DNA of 64,000 nt from contig NZ_LAQL01000002.1 of the NCBI RefSeq assembly GCF_001026905.1, positions 248,001 through 312,000 on the forward strand, given 5' to 3'. The notes beneath the pieces were generated by a model, which saw nothing but the letters and a program-made list of their open reading frames with translations, was not told where the DNA came from and made no database searches. Shown one piece after another: positions 45,390 through 54,879 of this stretch (the stretch's first letter is position 1; every line of letters begins with the position of its first letter). The translations under genes were made by a program, and so were the position numbers. The stretch comes from Kiloniella spongiae (GTDB taxonomy: Bacteria; Pseudomonadota; Alphaproteobacteria; Kiloniellales; Kiloniellaceae).

Positions 45390-46616
45390 TTGCCCGTGAT
45401 TTCGGACTATTTAAAATTATATCTGCCGCCTATTCTGCTTGTCACTGGGGCTATTTATCTGGTCGCCTATCCGTATAGCTATCCGGCACCGGTAGACCTG
45501 TTACTTGATATTGCACCGACAACCCTATCGGTTTTGGGCGCAGGACTTTGCCTTTGGTTCAGAAAATCCAATCCTGTTTTTTGCTTCGCCATCGCTGTTG
45601 CCCTTGCTTACTTCGGCACCAGCATGTCTGAAACCCAGTCAGCTGCGGCCTTTATTTTTATACCATTGGCTTGGATGGGATTCGCGCTTAGTGAAGAGCG
45701 GGGTCTTCTAACACCTTCCGGTTTTACAAAGGGATTATTGCTAATCGTTGTGGGCGGCATGATCGCGACACTTGGTTATCCCGCCAATGATCTGGGCATA
45801 TTTTCCAACCTTTGGATTGATTTGAACTACGCAATGCAATGGCGTCCTGCATGGGGAAGCTGGATGCCTTTACCTGCCCTATCCTTTGGCACGTTCAGCC
45901 TTGCCGCGCTGGTATTGACCGTTCGCCTGATCATCAAGCACAGGCCAATGGATGCAGGGTATCTTGGCGGCCTCATTGCCCTTTTTGGCGCAGCCCTGCG
46001 GTACGGCGATTTACCCGCAACCCCCATATTTATAACACTCGCATCGCTTCTGCTCATTCTTAGTCTTTTCCAGGAATCCCACCGTATGGCCTTTCTGGAC
46101 GAGTTGACCCGCATACCGGCTCGACGGGCTTTGCTTGCTGATATGAAGAAGCTCGGTCGCCGCTATACACTGGCGATGGTGGATATAGATTTCTTTAAAA
46201 AATTCAATGATACCTACGGACATGATGTTGGCGATCAAGTCCTGAGAATGGTCTCTTCCCGTCTTAACCAGACCGGGGGGGGATGCCGCGCCTATCGGTA
46301 TGGCGGCGAAGAATTCACATTACTTTTTCCGGGGAAATCCATTGATGAAACCTTCGATTATCTTGAAGAAGTTCGCGAACGAATTCAAGGAACGGTCTTT
46401 GTTATCAGAGGATCAGATCGCCCCACAAAAAAGCCCACAAAATCAAAGAAAAGTACACGAAAGAACACAGGAAATAAAAAGGTCAAAGTAACCGTATCTA
46501 TTGGTGTTTCAGAACGAACAGAAAAACATGAAGACCCGATGGATGTAATGAAAAAAGCCGATCGAGCCCTCTACAAAGCAAAAGACAAAGGCAGAAACTG
46601 CGTTATCGAAATGTAA
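45390..46616 (+). CDS. Membrane-anchored diguanylate cyclase
   Basis: 408 aa (TTG at 45390, or GTG at 45396). Seven or so membrane helices occupy ~1-230, then a GGDEF domain: MAFLDELTRIPARRALL, MVDIDFFKKFNDTYGHDVGDQ and the active loop RYGGEEFTLLF. The RxxD inhibitory site normally five residues before GGDEF is absent. The loop before the last strand has a Lys-rich insert (~345-360). It makes cyclic di-GMP at the inner membrane. Confidence 0.92.
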   Translation: MPVISDYLKLYLPPILLVTGAIYLVAYPYSYPAPVDLLLDIAPTTLSVLGAGLCLWFRKSNPVFCFAIAVALAYFGTSMSETQSAAAFIFIPLAWMGFALSEERGLLTPSGFTKGLLLIVVGGMIATLGYPANDLGIFSNLWIDLNYAMQWRPAWGSWMPLPALSFGTFSLAALVLTVRLIIKHRPMDAGYLGGLIALFGAALRYGDLPATPIFITLASLLLILSLFQESHRMAFLDELTRIPARRALLADMKKLGRRYTLAMVDIDFFKKFNDTYGHDVGDQVLRMVSSRLNQTGGGCRAYRYGGEEFTLLFPGKSIDETFDYLEEVRERIQGTVFVIRGSDRPTKKPTKSKKSTRKNTGNKKVKVTVSIGVSERTEKHEDPMDVMKKADRALYKAKDKGRNCVIEM

Positions 46617-46640
46617 ATGACAGCGATCAACCCTAAACGC

Positions 46641-46680
46641 AAAAGAGGCTCTGAATTTTTAATGAAATCAGGGCCTCTTT
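46641..46680. terminator. Terminator between cyclase and AsnC genes
   Basis: AAAAGAGGC...CTGA pairs with TCAG...GCCTCTTT around an AT loop, with T tracts on both strands, between convergent genes. Confidence 0.75.
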
Positions 46681-46716
46681 ATTATTTATCTTGCGCGTAC
46701 TCGTCAGTTAACGAGC

Positions 46717-47217
46717 TTATTCCTGCCCGCCCAAAAGAAGCGCATCATTGTCATCAATTGGAACCCCCGGAATATTTTTAGATGTTCTGATGACCTGAAT
46801 GGTTTGCACGGTTGCAACATGCGGCGCAGCCGTCAGCTTTTCCGTTAGCTCATTTTCATGGCTGGTATTCCGGGCAACCAATTTTAAAACAAAATCATTT
46901 GAGCCACGGGTCATGCTGCATTCGCGCACTTCCGGCCATTCATTCATATAGTTATCAAATTCAGTCAAAACCTGCTCGGACTGACCTGTAAGACCAACCA
47001 AAGCATAAAAGGCCACTTCATAGCCCAAGGCTTCTGCCTCTAGCTCTGCGTGATAGCCTTTGATAAAACCGGCTTCTTCCAAGGCCCGTACCCGTCTTAG
47101 ACAAGGAGGAGCTGAAATACCTGCTCGGCGGGCGAGTTCGACGTTGGTGACACGTCCATCTTCTTGAAGATCCTGAAGTATACGAAGATCTATACGATCT
47201 AACTTTACGCGGCGCAT
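46717..47217 (-). CDS. Lrp/AsnC family transcriptional regulator
   Basis: 166 aa. HTH (LDRIDLRILQDLQEDGRVT, LARRAGISAPPCLRRVRAL) and RAM domain (ALVGLTGQSEQVL, VRECSMTRGSNDFVLKL). It is part of a conserved alphaproteobacterial neighbourhood with the divergent ELM1-like gene and trxB. Confidence 0.92.
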   Translation of the reverse strand: MRRVKLDRIDLRILQDLQEDGRVTNVELARRAGISAPPCLRRVRALEEAGFIKGYHAELEAEALGYEVAFYALVGLTGQSEQVLTEFDNYMNEWPEVRECSMTRGSNDFVLKLVARNTSHENELTEKLTAAPHVATVQTIQVIRTSKNIPGVPIDDNDALLLGGQE

Positions 47218-47428
47218 GCAAACGTCCTGTACAGTGTTTCCGGTAACACCCTAAGCTTTCATGCTGTCACATGATAAACAATTAGAGCGAATCGAGTGAT
47301 TTTGAGTAACAATATTACTCGTGACCTCCATCTTTTCAAGATCCAACAAACAAATTCTATTAGGTAACTGTCTCAATGGTGGTCTTTTCCTTGCCTAGAT
47401 CCGCTTGTCGCGCGATATTCCCAGAACA

Positions 47429-48418
47429 ATGACAGAGATTAAGAAAAACCTTGTTTGCTGGGCTGTTAGCGATGGACGCGCCGGTATAGAAGCCAATTGT
47501 CTGGGCCTTGCAGCAGCTATGGGATTGCCCCCTGTCATTCACCATGTCCAAATGAAATCCCCCTGGAAGTGGTTGCCACCAGCCCTGATCCCTCTGCATT
47601 CTAGCATCTATGATACCTCTGCCCTTCCCCCAAAAGATGTGCCCAGAGAAAGCTGGCCGGATATTATTATCGGTTGCGGACGTCAGGCGGCTCTTTTCAC
47701 AGCCTTGGTTCGGAAGCTCAGCAAGGGCAAAACCTTTGCCATCCAGATCCAAGATCCCAAGGTATCATCCAATCTCTATAATTTCGTTATAACGCCTGAA
47801 CACGACAGGTTAAGAGGCGCCAATGTCCTCACGACCTGTGGTGCCCTTAACAAAATCACGCCAGATCTGCTTGAAGCAGGCAAAAAAGACCTTGCCCCCC
47901 GTATCAAAGATCTCCCCAAACCATTGGTTGCGGTTTTGATCGGCGGGAAAAGCAAAGCTTATGATCTCACAGCCGACATCATTCATCAGCTCGGAAATAA
48001 ACTCCAAAAGCTGCATCAGGAAACAGGGTGCGGGTTTCTCGTAACAACGTCACGTCGTACGGGCCAGCAAAACGAAGCCTTACTATTAGGCTATCTAAAA
48101 GATCTGCCCGCTTTTGTATGGGATGGACAGTCCCCCAACCCCTACTTTGGTTTTTTGGGATCAGCCGATGCTATCATTGTCACTAGCGATTCAGTAAATA
48201 TGGTCACAGAGGCTGCGAGTACCGGTCGCCCCGTCTTTACTGTTGATCTTGAAGGCGGCACCAAAAAATTTGACCGATTTCACAAGAAGCTCAGGGATGA
48301 TGGCATTATCCGTCCCTTTGATGGCACGCTGGAAACATGGCATTATCCGCCGCTTTGCGAATCACAGCGGATAGCCAAAATCATATTGAAAAAACTGGAT
48401 GATTCCGGGCGTCTATAG
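47429..48418 (+). CDS. Mitochondrial fission ELM1-like family protein
   Basis: 329 aa from MTEIKKNLVCW; a TTG at 47405 would add eight residues. The family marks are CWAVSDGRAGIEANCLGLA, SPWKWLPPALIPLH, DIIIGCGRQAA, IQIQDPK, VLIGGKSKAYDL, and IIVTSDSVNMVTEAASTGRPV. The fold resembles GT-B glycosyltransferases. In plants ELM1 takes part in mitochondrial fission; the bacterial role is not settled. Confidence 0.88.
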   Translation: MTEIKKNLVCWAVSDGRAGIEANCLGLAAAMGLPPVIHHVQMKSPWKWLPPALIPLHSSIYDTSALPPKDVPRESWPDIIIGCGRQAALFTALVRKLSKGKTFAIQIQDPKVSSNLYNFVITPEHDRLRGANVLTTCGALNKITPDLLEAGKKDLAPRIKDLPKPLVAVLIGGKSKAYDLTADIIHQLGNKLQKLHQETGCGFLVTTSRRTGQQNEALLLGYLKDLPAFVWDGQSPNPYFGFLGSADAIIVTSDSVNMVTEAASTGRPVFTVDLEGGTKKFDRFHKKLRDDGIIRPFDGTLETWHYPPLCESQRIAKIILKKLDDSGRL

Positions 48419-48635
48419 CTGAAAAATAAAAGCCCGCGGATAAAGCTGAAAAGATATTGATCTGCCCCTTGTAGAGAGCGCCAAGGCACTCTATTTTTCA
48501 CTCAAGAACAAGACGATTCTATCGTGATTTTCGCCCGAACTTTTGTCGAGACTTTTACGACCACTTTCGTAGCGGGTCCTTTGAGTGTCTCTGAGAACGT
48601 CTCTGGGAGTGTCCTGGGCGAAGCCAATACGATAA

Positions 48636-49607
<972 letters not shown>

Positions 49608-49627
49608 AACGTTCACGGACCCCAAAA

Positions 49628-49661
49628 TAAAGAGCGGAGCTTACACGAGCTTCGCTTTTTA
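49628..49661 (+). terminator. trxB terminator
   Basis: AAAG(A)GCG(G)AGCT pairs with AGCT(T)CGCTTTTT around a TACACG loop 20 bases after the trxB stop. Confidence 0.75.
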
Positions 49662-49866
49662 TTTGGCCTACATAATATAGGTTAGAATTTTATTTGATTT
49701 TGGCCTTCCAAAAAAATATACGCTTAGGCACAATTTGTTAAGAAGCTGTAATTACAGTAAGATAACGATAATTTACGAATCGCTGTCGCGAATTCAACGC
49801 GCAGACTAAGGGAGAAGTGGTTTGTCAGAGGGCACAAAACGCCGGAGCGGCCTTAAAGCGTCCATC

Positions 49867-50757
49867 ATGGACTGGGATAAACTGCGTATTTTTCACGCCG
49901 TTGCCGAAGCCGGAAGCTTTACCCACGCAGGGGAACAACTCAACCTCAGCCAATCTGCAGTCAGTCGTCAAATCTCTGCTTTGGAAGACAGTCTCAAGGT
50001 TTCACTTTTTCACCGCCACGCGCGCGGTTTGATTCTGACCGAACAAGGCGAACTCCTCTATAGAACTGCTCATGATGTCTTTGGCAAACTCGCCATGACA
50101 GAAGCACAGTTGACTGAAAGTAAAGATCGCCCCAAAGGCCCGCTTAAGATCACAACGACCGTTGCCTTTGGTTCGACTTGGCTTTCCCCACGCCTACACG
50201 AATTTATCGACCTCTATCCAGATGTAGAAGTTCAACTTATCCTGTCGGACAAAGAGCTGGATCTTTCCATGCGCGAAGCCGATGTCGCCGTGCGCCTGCA
50301 CCCGCCAAGACAAGCAGATCTGATCCAGCGGCACCTCTTGACCGCTCAGATGCATATCTATGCATCAGCGAGCTATATCAAAAAGTATGGTATGCCGCGC
50401 ACAGTGAATGAGATCTCGGATCACAGGCTCGTTGTCTATGGGGATGATACGAAACCGCCTCTTCCAGATATCAACTGGCTCTTGCATGTCGGGACTGAAG
50501 GAACCGGCTTGCGTCGCGCATCCATGGCCATCAATAACATCTATGCCATCATGAAGGCTGTGCGTTCCGGGGCAGGTCTCGGCGCACTTCCTGACTTCAT
50601 GACACAGGAATCCAGTGATCTGGTACAGGTCTTACCAGAGGTTGAAGGGCCTCAGTTCGACGCCTATTTTGCCTATGCCGAGGAAATGAGATCTTCCAAG
50701 CGAATTGCCATTTTCCGCGATTTCCTATTACGCAAGGTCGCAGAATCAAAATTCTAG
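49867..50757 (+). CDS. LysR-family transcriptional regulator
   Basis: 296 aa from MDWDKLRIFHAVAEAG, the family-typical start; a TTG at 49822 would add 15 residues. HTH SFTHAGEQLNLSQSAVSRQI and RHARGLILTEQGELL, then the effector domain with LKITTTVAFGSTWLSPRL. This group lies beside trxB in many Alphaproteobacteria; the target is not known from sequence. Confidence 0.9.
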   Translation: MDWDKLRIFHAVAEAGSFTHAGEQLNLSQSAVSRQISALEDSLKVSLFHRHARGLILTEQGELLYRTAHDVFGKLAMTEAQLTESKDRPKGPLKITTTVAFGSTWLSPRLHEFIDLYPDVEVQLILSDKELDLSMREADVAVRLHPPRQADLIQRHLLTAQMHIYASASYIKKYGMPRTVNEISDHRLVVYGDDTKPPLPDINWLLHVGTEGTGLRRASMAINNIYAIMKAVRSGAGLGALPDFMTQESSDLVQVLPEVEGPQFDAYFAYAEEMRSSKRIAIFRDFLLRKVAESKF

Positions 50758-50910
50758 GACAAAAGATTCGATATTACGCTTTTATTACAGAACCTTAATA
50801 GGTATGCACACAATGCATATCGGCACTGTAATAATGTAAATCGACATCCTCAAAAAAAATGCTACATTGATTGTCATCAGATGTTGCGTTGCAATATCTA
50901 CTTTGACTGA

Positions 50911-51037
50911 CTGTTGAGCTTGCTCCGGTCGGTCTGTTTCCAGGCTTCGGCCTGGGGGTCTTCGGACCCCACGTCTCCCAGACGTGAAGCCTCCCTGTTC
51001 AACTTGCCTCCAAGCTTCGTGCTTGGAGGTTTTTTTT
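50911..51037 (+). ncRNA. Candidate structured RNA with UUCG-capped hairpins
   Basis: A 5-bp closing stem (GTTGA 50913-50917 with TCAAC 50999-51003) encloses three adjacent perfect 6-bp hairpins: 50940-50955 and 50955-50970, each with a TTCG loop, and 50971-50985 with a CCC loop. A strong intrinsic terminator follows at 51007-51037. No reading frame explains the segment. TTGTCA at about 50874 could be a -35 box. I do not recognise a known RNA family. Confidence 0.5.
51007..51037 (+). terminator. Strong intrinsic terminator
   Basis: CCTCCAAGC and GCTTGGAGG form a perfect 9-bp stem with a TTCGT loop, followed by eight T. It points downstream of the candidate RNA on the plus strand. Confidence 0.9.
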
Positions 51038-51051
51038 CGCCTAATCGATTC

Positions 51052-51159
51052 TTAAAAACTCTCATTGATCTCCGATTTGATAGTTATATCGTCAAGGGCA
51101 TCTGCAATAGCAGGCATTGTACATACGGATAGAATTAAAGCGAATAAGAGTTGTTATAT
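51052..51159 (-). pseudogene. Decayed BON-domain-like periplasmic gene, 5' fragment
   Basis: On the minus strand a GGGGAG site precedes codons ATA-TAA-CAA-CTC, where a working gene would read ATG-AAA-CAA-CTC. The frame then gives a signal-peptide-like LFALILSVCTMPAIA and the BON-like start DALDDITIKSEI, and ends in TAA after NESF. With a lost start codon, a nonsense second codon and a truncated domain it is a remnant. Confidence 0.35.
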
Positions 51160-51239
51160 TGAATCTCCCCTAGATAAATTAAGTGTGAGCCGCTTCCATT
51201 ATTCTCGCAATAGTGTTATAAATTCTTATTGGAATCATA

Positions 51240-52019
51240 TTGGATAAAGCAATGCTCATCTGTAGGAATCCGCTTTTTATTATCATATTGATAACTCTAA
51301 CTTACCTTAATCCGTCAACCTCCTACTCATGGGACCCGATTAAAGATCTGACAGGTGAGCGATTAGATGAACACATGCAAAACTTAGCTAATTCAGGGGA
51401 AGCATTTCGACAAAAACCCATCGATTATCTGATTAATAGGCCAGGTAAATTATTTAATGAAGCATGTGCGGCCCCAATTAGTGCCTATGCTTCCCAGTTA
51501 CGGAGAAGAGCAAATGGACACTGGAGAAAACTACCCGATTTCTTTGCTTATTCGATGCAAAAACATTTTCCCGAGCAAAACCTTCGCACTGTACGATATG
51601 CCGAAGGAATAAGAACAAGTAATGGGTCAGCACAGACTTTCACTAACGAGATATATTTTCCCAGAAGAATAGATTTGAGAAACAAAAGAGACCTTGAATG
51701 GATGCTCCATGAACTGGAGCATGTTGTTCAATACTCAACGAGAGGATCTCAAGCCTCACTTTTATGTGAATACCAATTCAAATCAATTGGAGAAGGGTTT
51801 CAACATATAACATTTAACCCTCACGACTTTATCGATCTAGAAGTAGCTGCCACTCGAAAAGCTCGGCTTTTGCTGTCAGAAGCACATGATATAATGCTTG
51901 CAGGAGGTCGCGGCATCAGACAACCTCTGGCCCCCGGTGAAGTTTTTCGAACTGATCTACCTCCTCCTCCTGAATTCCCCATTATGCAAGCCCCTCCGCC
52001 TGTTGTAAGGTCCAGATAG
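51240..52019 (+). CDS. Secreted metallopeptidase-like protein (DUF4157-like)
   Basis: 259 aa (TTG; an ATG at 51252 may be the true start). N-terminal signal peptide ending near STSYS. EWMLHELEHVVQYS holds an HExxH zinc motif, and EIYFPRRIDLRNKRDLEW before it matches the strand preceding the motif in DUF4157-type proteins. The last ~30 residues are Pro-rich (PPPPEF, APPPVV). It is probably a periplasmic or secreted peptidase fold. Its stop lies six bases before the IS element. Confidence 0.65.
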   Translation: MDKAMLICRNPLFIIILITLTYLNPSTSYSWDPIKDLTGERLDEHMQNLANSGEAFRQKPIDYLINRPGKLFNEACAAPISAYASQLRRRANGHWRKLPDFFAYSMQKHFPEQNLRTVRYAEGIRTSNGSAQTFTNEIYFPRRIDLRNKRDLEWMLHELEHVVQYSTRGSQASLLCEYQFKSIGEGFQHITFNPHDFIDLEVAATRKARLLLSEAHDIMLAGGRGIRQPLAPGEVFRTDLPPPPEFPIMQAPPPVVRSR

Positions 52020-52088
52020 CTCGTTGACCTGAGCCCTGAAAGTTCTTCCATTTTAATGTAGAGTCGTTCCAAGCAATGGAGACGGACG

Positions 52089-52355
52089 ATGCGTAAATCG
52101 CGTTTTAGCGAAGAACAGATAATAGGAATTTTAAAGGAACAGGAATCTGGAGTGAGGACAGCAGATGTCTGTCGCAATCACGGGATTAGTTCTGCAACGT
52201 TTTACAAATACAAAGCCAAGTACGGTGGTATGGAGGTTTCCGATGCCCGTAAGTTACGGGTATTGGAAGACGAGAACAGTCGGCTCAAAAAACTTCTGGC
52301 TGAGAGCTTGCTTGATAATGCGGTGCTAAAAGACATCAACTCAAAAAAATGGTAA
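52089..52355 (+). CDS. IS3-family transposase OrfA
   Basis: 88 aa. HTH_Tnp_1 type: [17 protein letters not shown], then [18 protein letters not shown], then a leucine-zipper-like [17 protein letters not shown]. It binds the element ends and joins OrfB through ribosomal slippage: seven A (52343-52349) lie just before its stop. Confidence 0.93.
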   Translation: MRKSRFSEEQIIGILKEQESGVRTADVCRNHGISSATFYKYKAKYGGMEVSDARKLRVLEDENSRLKKLLAESLLDNAVLKDINSKKW

Positions 52356-53188
52356 CGCCCGAAGCCAAGCGAAAAGCGGTGACACATGCCTGTTGCGAAC
52401 ACGGGGTGAGTCAGCGTCGGGCGTGCGATGTTTTGGAAGTTGATCGTTCAAGTGTTCGCTATCAATCCAAGCGCTCCGATAATGGTGATCTTCGTGCAGC
52501 AATACGTAAGGCTGCCACAGAACGCCGTCGCTTTGGCTATCGTCGTATTCACATTATGTTGGAACGAGATGGTGTTTTAGTGAACCACAAAAAACTTCGC
52601 AGAATTTACGGCGAAGAAAATCTGCAAGTCAAGCGTCGTGGCCGTAGGAAACGCGCTCTTGGCACACGCAGGCCTATAGTTCTACCGAAGGCCCCTAATC
52701 AACGTTGGAGCCTGGATTTCGTATCAGATGCTCTAAGTGACGGACGACGTTTCCGTATGTTAACCGTTGTTGATGATTTTTCACGCGAGAATATAGCCCT
52801 GATTGCAGATACCTCTCTATCAGGATCACGGGTCGTGCGAGAACTTAAACAGGTCATTGTAAGTCGAGGGAAACCAAAGACAATTGTCTCAGATAATGGG
52901 ACGGAGTTTACGAGTACTGCCATTTTGAAATGGGTACAGGAAGCTACGATTGACTGGCATTATATCGCACCTGGAAAACCACAACAAAATGCATTCATTG
53001 AAAGCTTTAATGGTAAATTGCGAGATGAATGTCTGAATGAAACGCTGTTTAGTTCTTTGAAACACGCCCGCGAGGTGCTCGCAGATTGGAGAAAGGATTA
53101 CAATCAACACAGACCTCATTCTGCAATTGGAAACATCCCACCATTGGAATATGTAAAGAAATTCAAGGTGGACAAACTGGCCGCATAA
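52349..53188 (+). CDS. IS3-family transposase OrfB (DDE integrase)
   Basis: 279 aa. HTH_21 region ([16 protein letters not shown]), then an rve domain with the DDE triad: Asp in [11 protein letters not shown], Asp in [10 protein letters not shown], and Glu in [17 protein letters not shown]. It starts in the -1 frame at the orfA slippery run and is intact. Confidence 0.95.
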   Translation: MVTPEAKRKAVTHACCEHGVSQRRACDVLEVDRSSVRYQSKRSDNGDLRAAIRKAATERRRFGYRRIHIMLERDGVLVNHKKLRRIYGEENLQVKRRGRRKRALGTRRPIVLPKAPNQRWSLDFVSDALSDGRRFRMLTVVDDFSRENIALIADTSLSGSRVVRELKQVIVSRGKPKTIVSDNGTEFTSTAILKWVQEATIDWHYIAPGKPQQNAFIESFNGKLRDECLNETLFSSLKHAREVLADWRKDYNQHRPHSAIGNIPPLEYVKKFKVDKLAA

Positions 53189-53252
53189 GGCCAACAATTA
53201 TTTAACCAAGGTCTCTATTTATAACTGGAGGGAACTTGGGGCGCAGGTCACA

Positions 53253-53360
53253 ACGCAAACAGGTTCGGCGCTTGTGGAAAACGAAAACAACAAAAAGATT
53301 ACTAATAAGATTCTCACAATCACGCCCCTAAAAGTAGTATATTATAATACATTCAATTAA
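53253..53360 (+). pseudogene. 3' remnant of a gene cut by the IS element
   Basis: Directly outside the right IS end a frame without a start codon runs for 35 codons (TQTGSALVENENNKK, then TITPLKVVYYNTFN) to TAA at 53358. It does not continue the peptidase gene on the other side of the IS in an obvious way. It may be the tail of a gene lost by deletion. Confidence 0.3.
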
Positions 53361-53477
53361 TAAAAGTTGTTTATCTCATTGGGTTCGCTTGATACCAGCG
53401 TGAGATTTTAAAGAGCATGAATTAACTGTTTGAATTGTGCGTTGAGAGAATGAGAACTAGAATTTGAGGGGAAAATA

Positions 53478-54848
53478 ATGCTGGATAAATGCTATATCTG
53501 TCACGCCGATCTTACTGCTGAAAGTAATTTTTGCAGCTCATGTGGAGTGAACCTGAATAAGCTAAATGAATCAGGAGCCCACGCTTTAGCTGATCAAATA
53601 CAATCAATAATAATGTCCAAAGTAAAGAATATAGGCATACCATTTGCCTTAGCTTTTACTGCAATAGGCTGGTTAGGATTAGATAAATACCTTGAAATTA
53701 AGGCTAACGATATACTTTCCACCAAATACTCATTAAATATAGAGAAAATAATTAAAGAATATAATGACGCACAAAAACAAACTTATTTTTTGACCGAATC
53801 CTCAATAGAATCTCAACTCGAATATAGGAGATTGCTAGCACAAAGGACATTGTTATTAAACGAGGTCTTGTTCATACAAGAGAGCAATTATAAGGTTGGT
53901 GAAAAATTTACTGACCAGAATAAAGTAACGAAACATGACCCATTCCCTAAATACACAACTAAGCAAGAAAACCCAACAATTTCATTTCAAAGACGTGCCT
54001 TCAAAATATTACTCGAATATGATTACTTGATACACAAGCTCAGCACCCAAGGTAACGATAAAAAAACGTATCAACTAGTCATAGATTTCTTCGACAAACT
54101 TTCAATAGCACTGACTTTACGCAACCCACTTAATAGACCAGTAATCTCGGCCTCTAAATTGGACTCTATTGGTGTAACAAGCCAAGTATTTATAGAAATA
54201 TCGTCTCAACCAATCGAAAATCTTATCAACATTCTCTTGGATGATATTGAAACCCATTACCAATTAAGAACAACTCTTGCAGATAATGATTTGATCTATG
54301 AGACATATAATTTCTTTTCTAGCTTTAAGCTAGCTTTAAACATTATTTCATCAGCAAACCCATCAAATGACAACAATAGCAAGGAAGTAGATTTCTACAC
54401 TAAAAAGATAAAAACATTATACGATAAAATGGCCCCTTATACCCCTGACCAGAAAACTTTTGAGCAGCATCTTAAATCCAGCAACATAAAAATTAAAAAC
54501 GGTACACTCGCAAGAGTCGATAAAATTGATTTGCTAACCTTAATTAGAAGTCTAGAAGTCAGTATCGAAAAAACAGAAACGACTATAGAATCAGTAAAGA
54601 CATTTAAAGCTTTAATGGAGAACTATCATGACTTCCTGAAAGCAACACATAATAACAATAAAGAAATTGCCCTTATTAGCAAAAATTTAAATGATAAAAA
54701 CAATTCTGATATCGAAAAAAGATCTTCTATAAAAAAAAGAAATTTGAAATACATCACACAATTAAAAATTATTACACAAAACATTGAGGAAAGTAATTAT
54801 AAGATGCAAAAAGCTATTTCTGAGTATCGATTGCATAAACATTATTAA
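53478..54848 (+). CDS. Zinc-ribbon, membrane-anchored coiled-coil protein
   Basis: 456 aa, strongly AT-rich and AAA/AAT codon-rich compared with neighbours, hence probably acquired. CYIC (~5-8) and CSSC (~19-22) make an N-terminal zinc ribbon; one membrane helix lies at ~52-68 (IPFALAFTAIGWLGL). The remaining ~380 residues are helical and Lys/Asn/Ile-rich with coiled-coil segments. No catalytic motif is seen. Located next to an IS element. A GAGGGG site precedes the ATG. Function unknown. Confidence 0.7.
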   Translation: MLDKCYICHADLTAESNFCSSCGVNLNKLNESGAHALADQIQSIIMSKVKNIGIPFALAFTAIGWLGLDKYLEIKANDILSTKYSLNIEKIIKEYNDAQKQTYFLTESSIESQLEYRRLLAQRTLLLNEVLFIQESNYKVGEKFTDQNKVTKHDPFPKYTTKQENPTISFQRRAFKILLEYDYLIHKLSTQGNDKKTYQLVIDFFDKLSIALTLRNPLNRPVISASKLDSIGVTSQVFIEISSQPIENLINILLDDIETHYQLRTTLADNDLIYETYNFFSSFKLALNIISSANPSNDNNSKEVDFYTKKIKTLYDKMAPYTPDQKTFEQHLKSSNIKIKNGTLARVDKIDLLTLIRSLEVSIEKTETTIESVKTFKALMENYHDFLKATHNNNKEIALISKNLNDKNNSDIEKRSSIKKRNLKYITQLKIITQNIEESNYKMQKAISEYRLHKHY

Positions 54849-54879
54849 TTTTTTACTCTAATCACCTTCCCAAGCGGCC

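Larger units (their letters stand above)
52025..53250 (+). mobile_element. IS3-family insertion sequence (IS407-like group)
   Basis: About 1,226 bp bounded by imperfect inverted repeats that start TGACCTGAGCCC on the left and, as reverse complement, TGACCTGCGCCC on the right, with further matching TTC.TCCA blocks inside. It holds two overlapping frames, orfA and orfB. The flanking four bases (TCGT and CAAC) do not match, so there is no visible target duplication. Confidence 0.9.
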
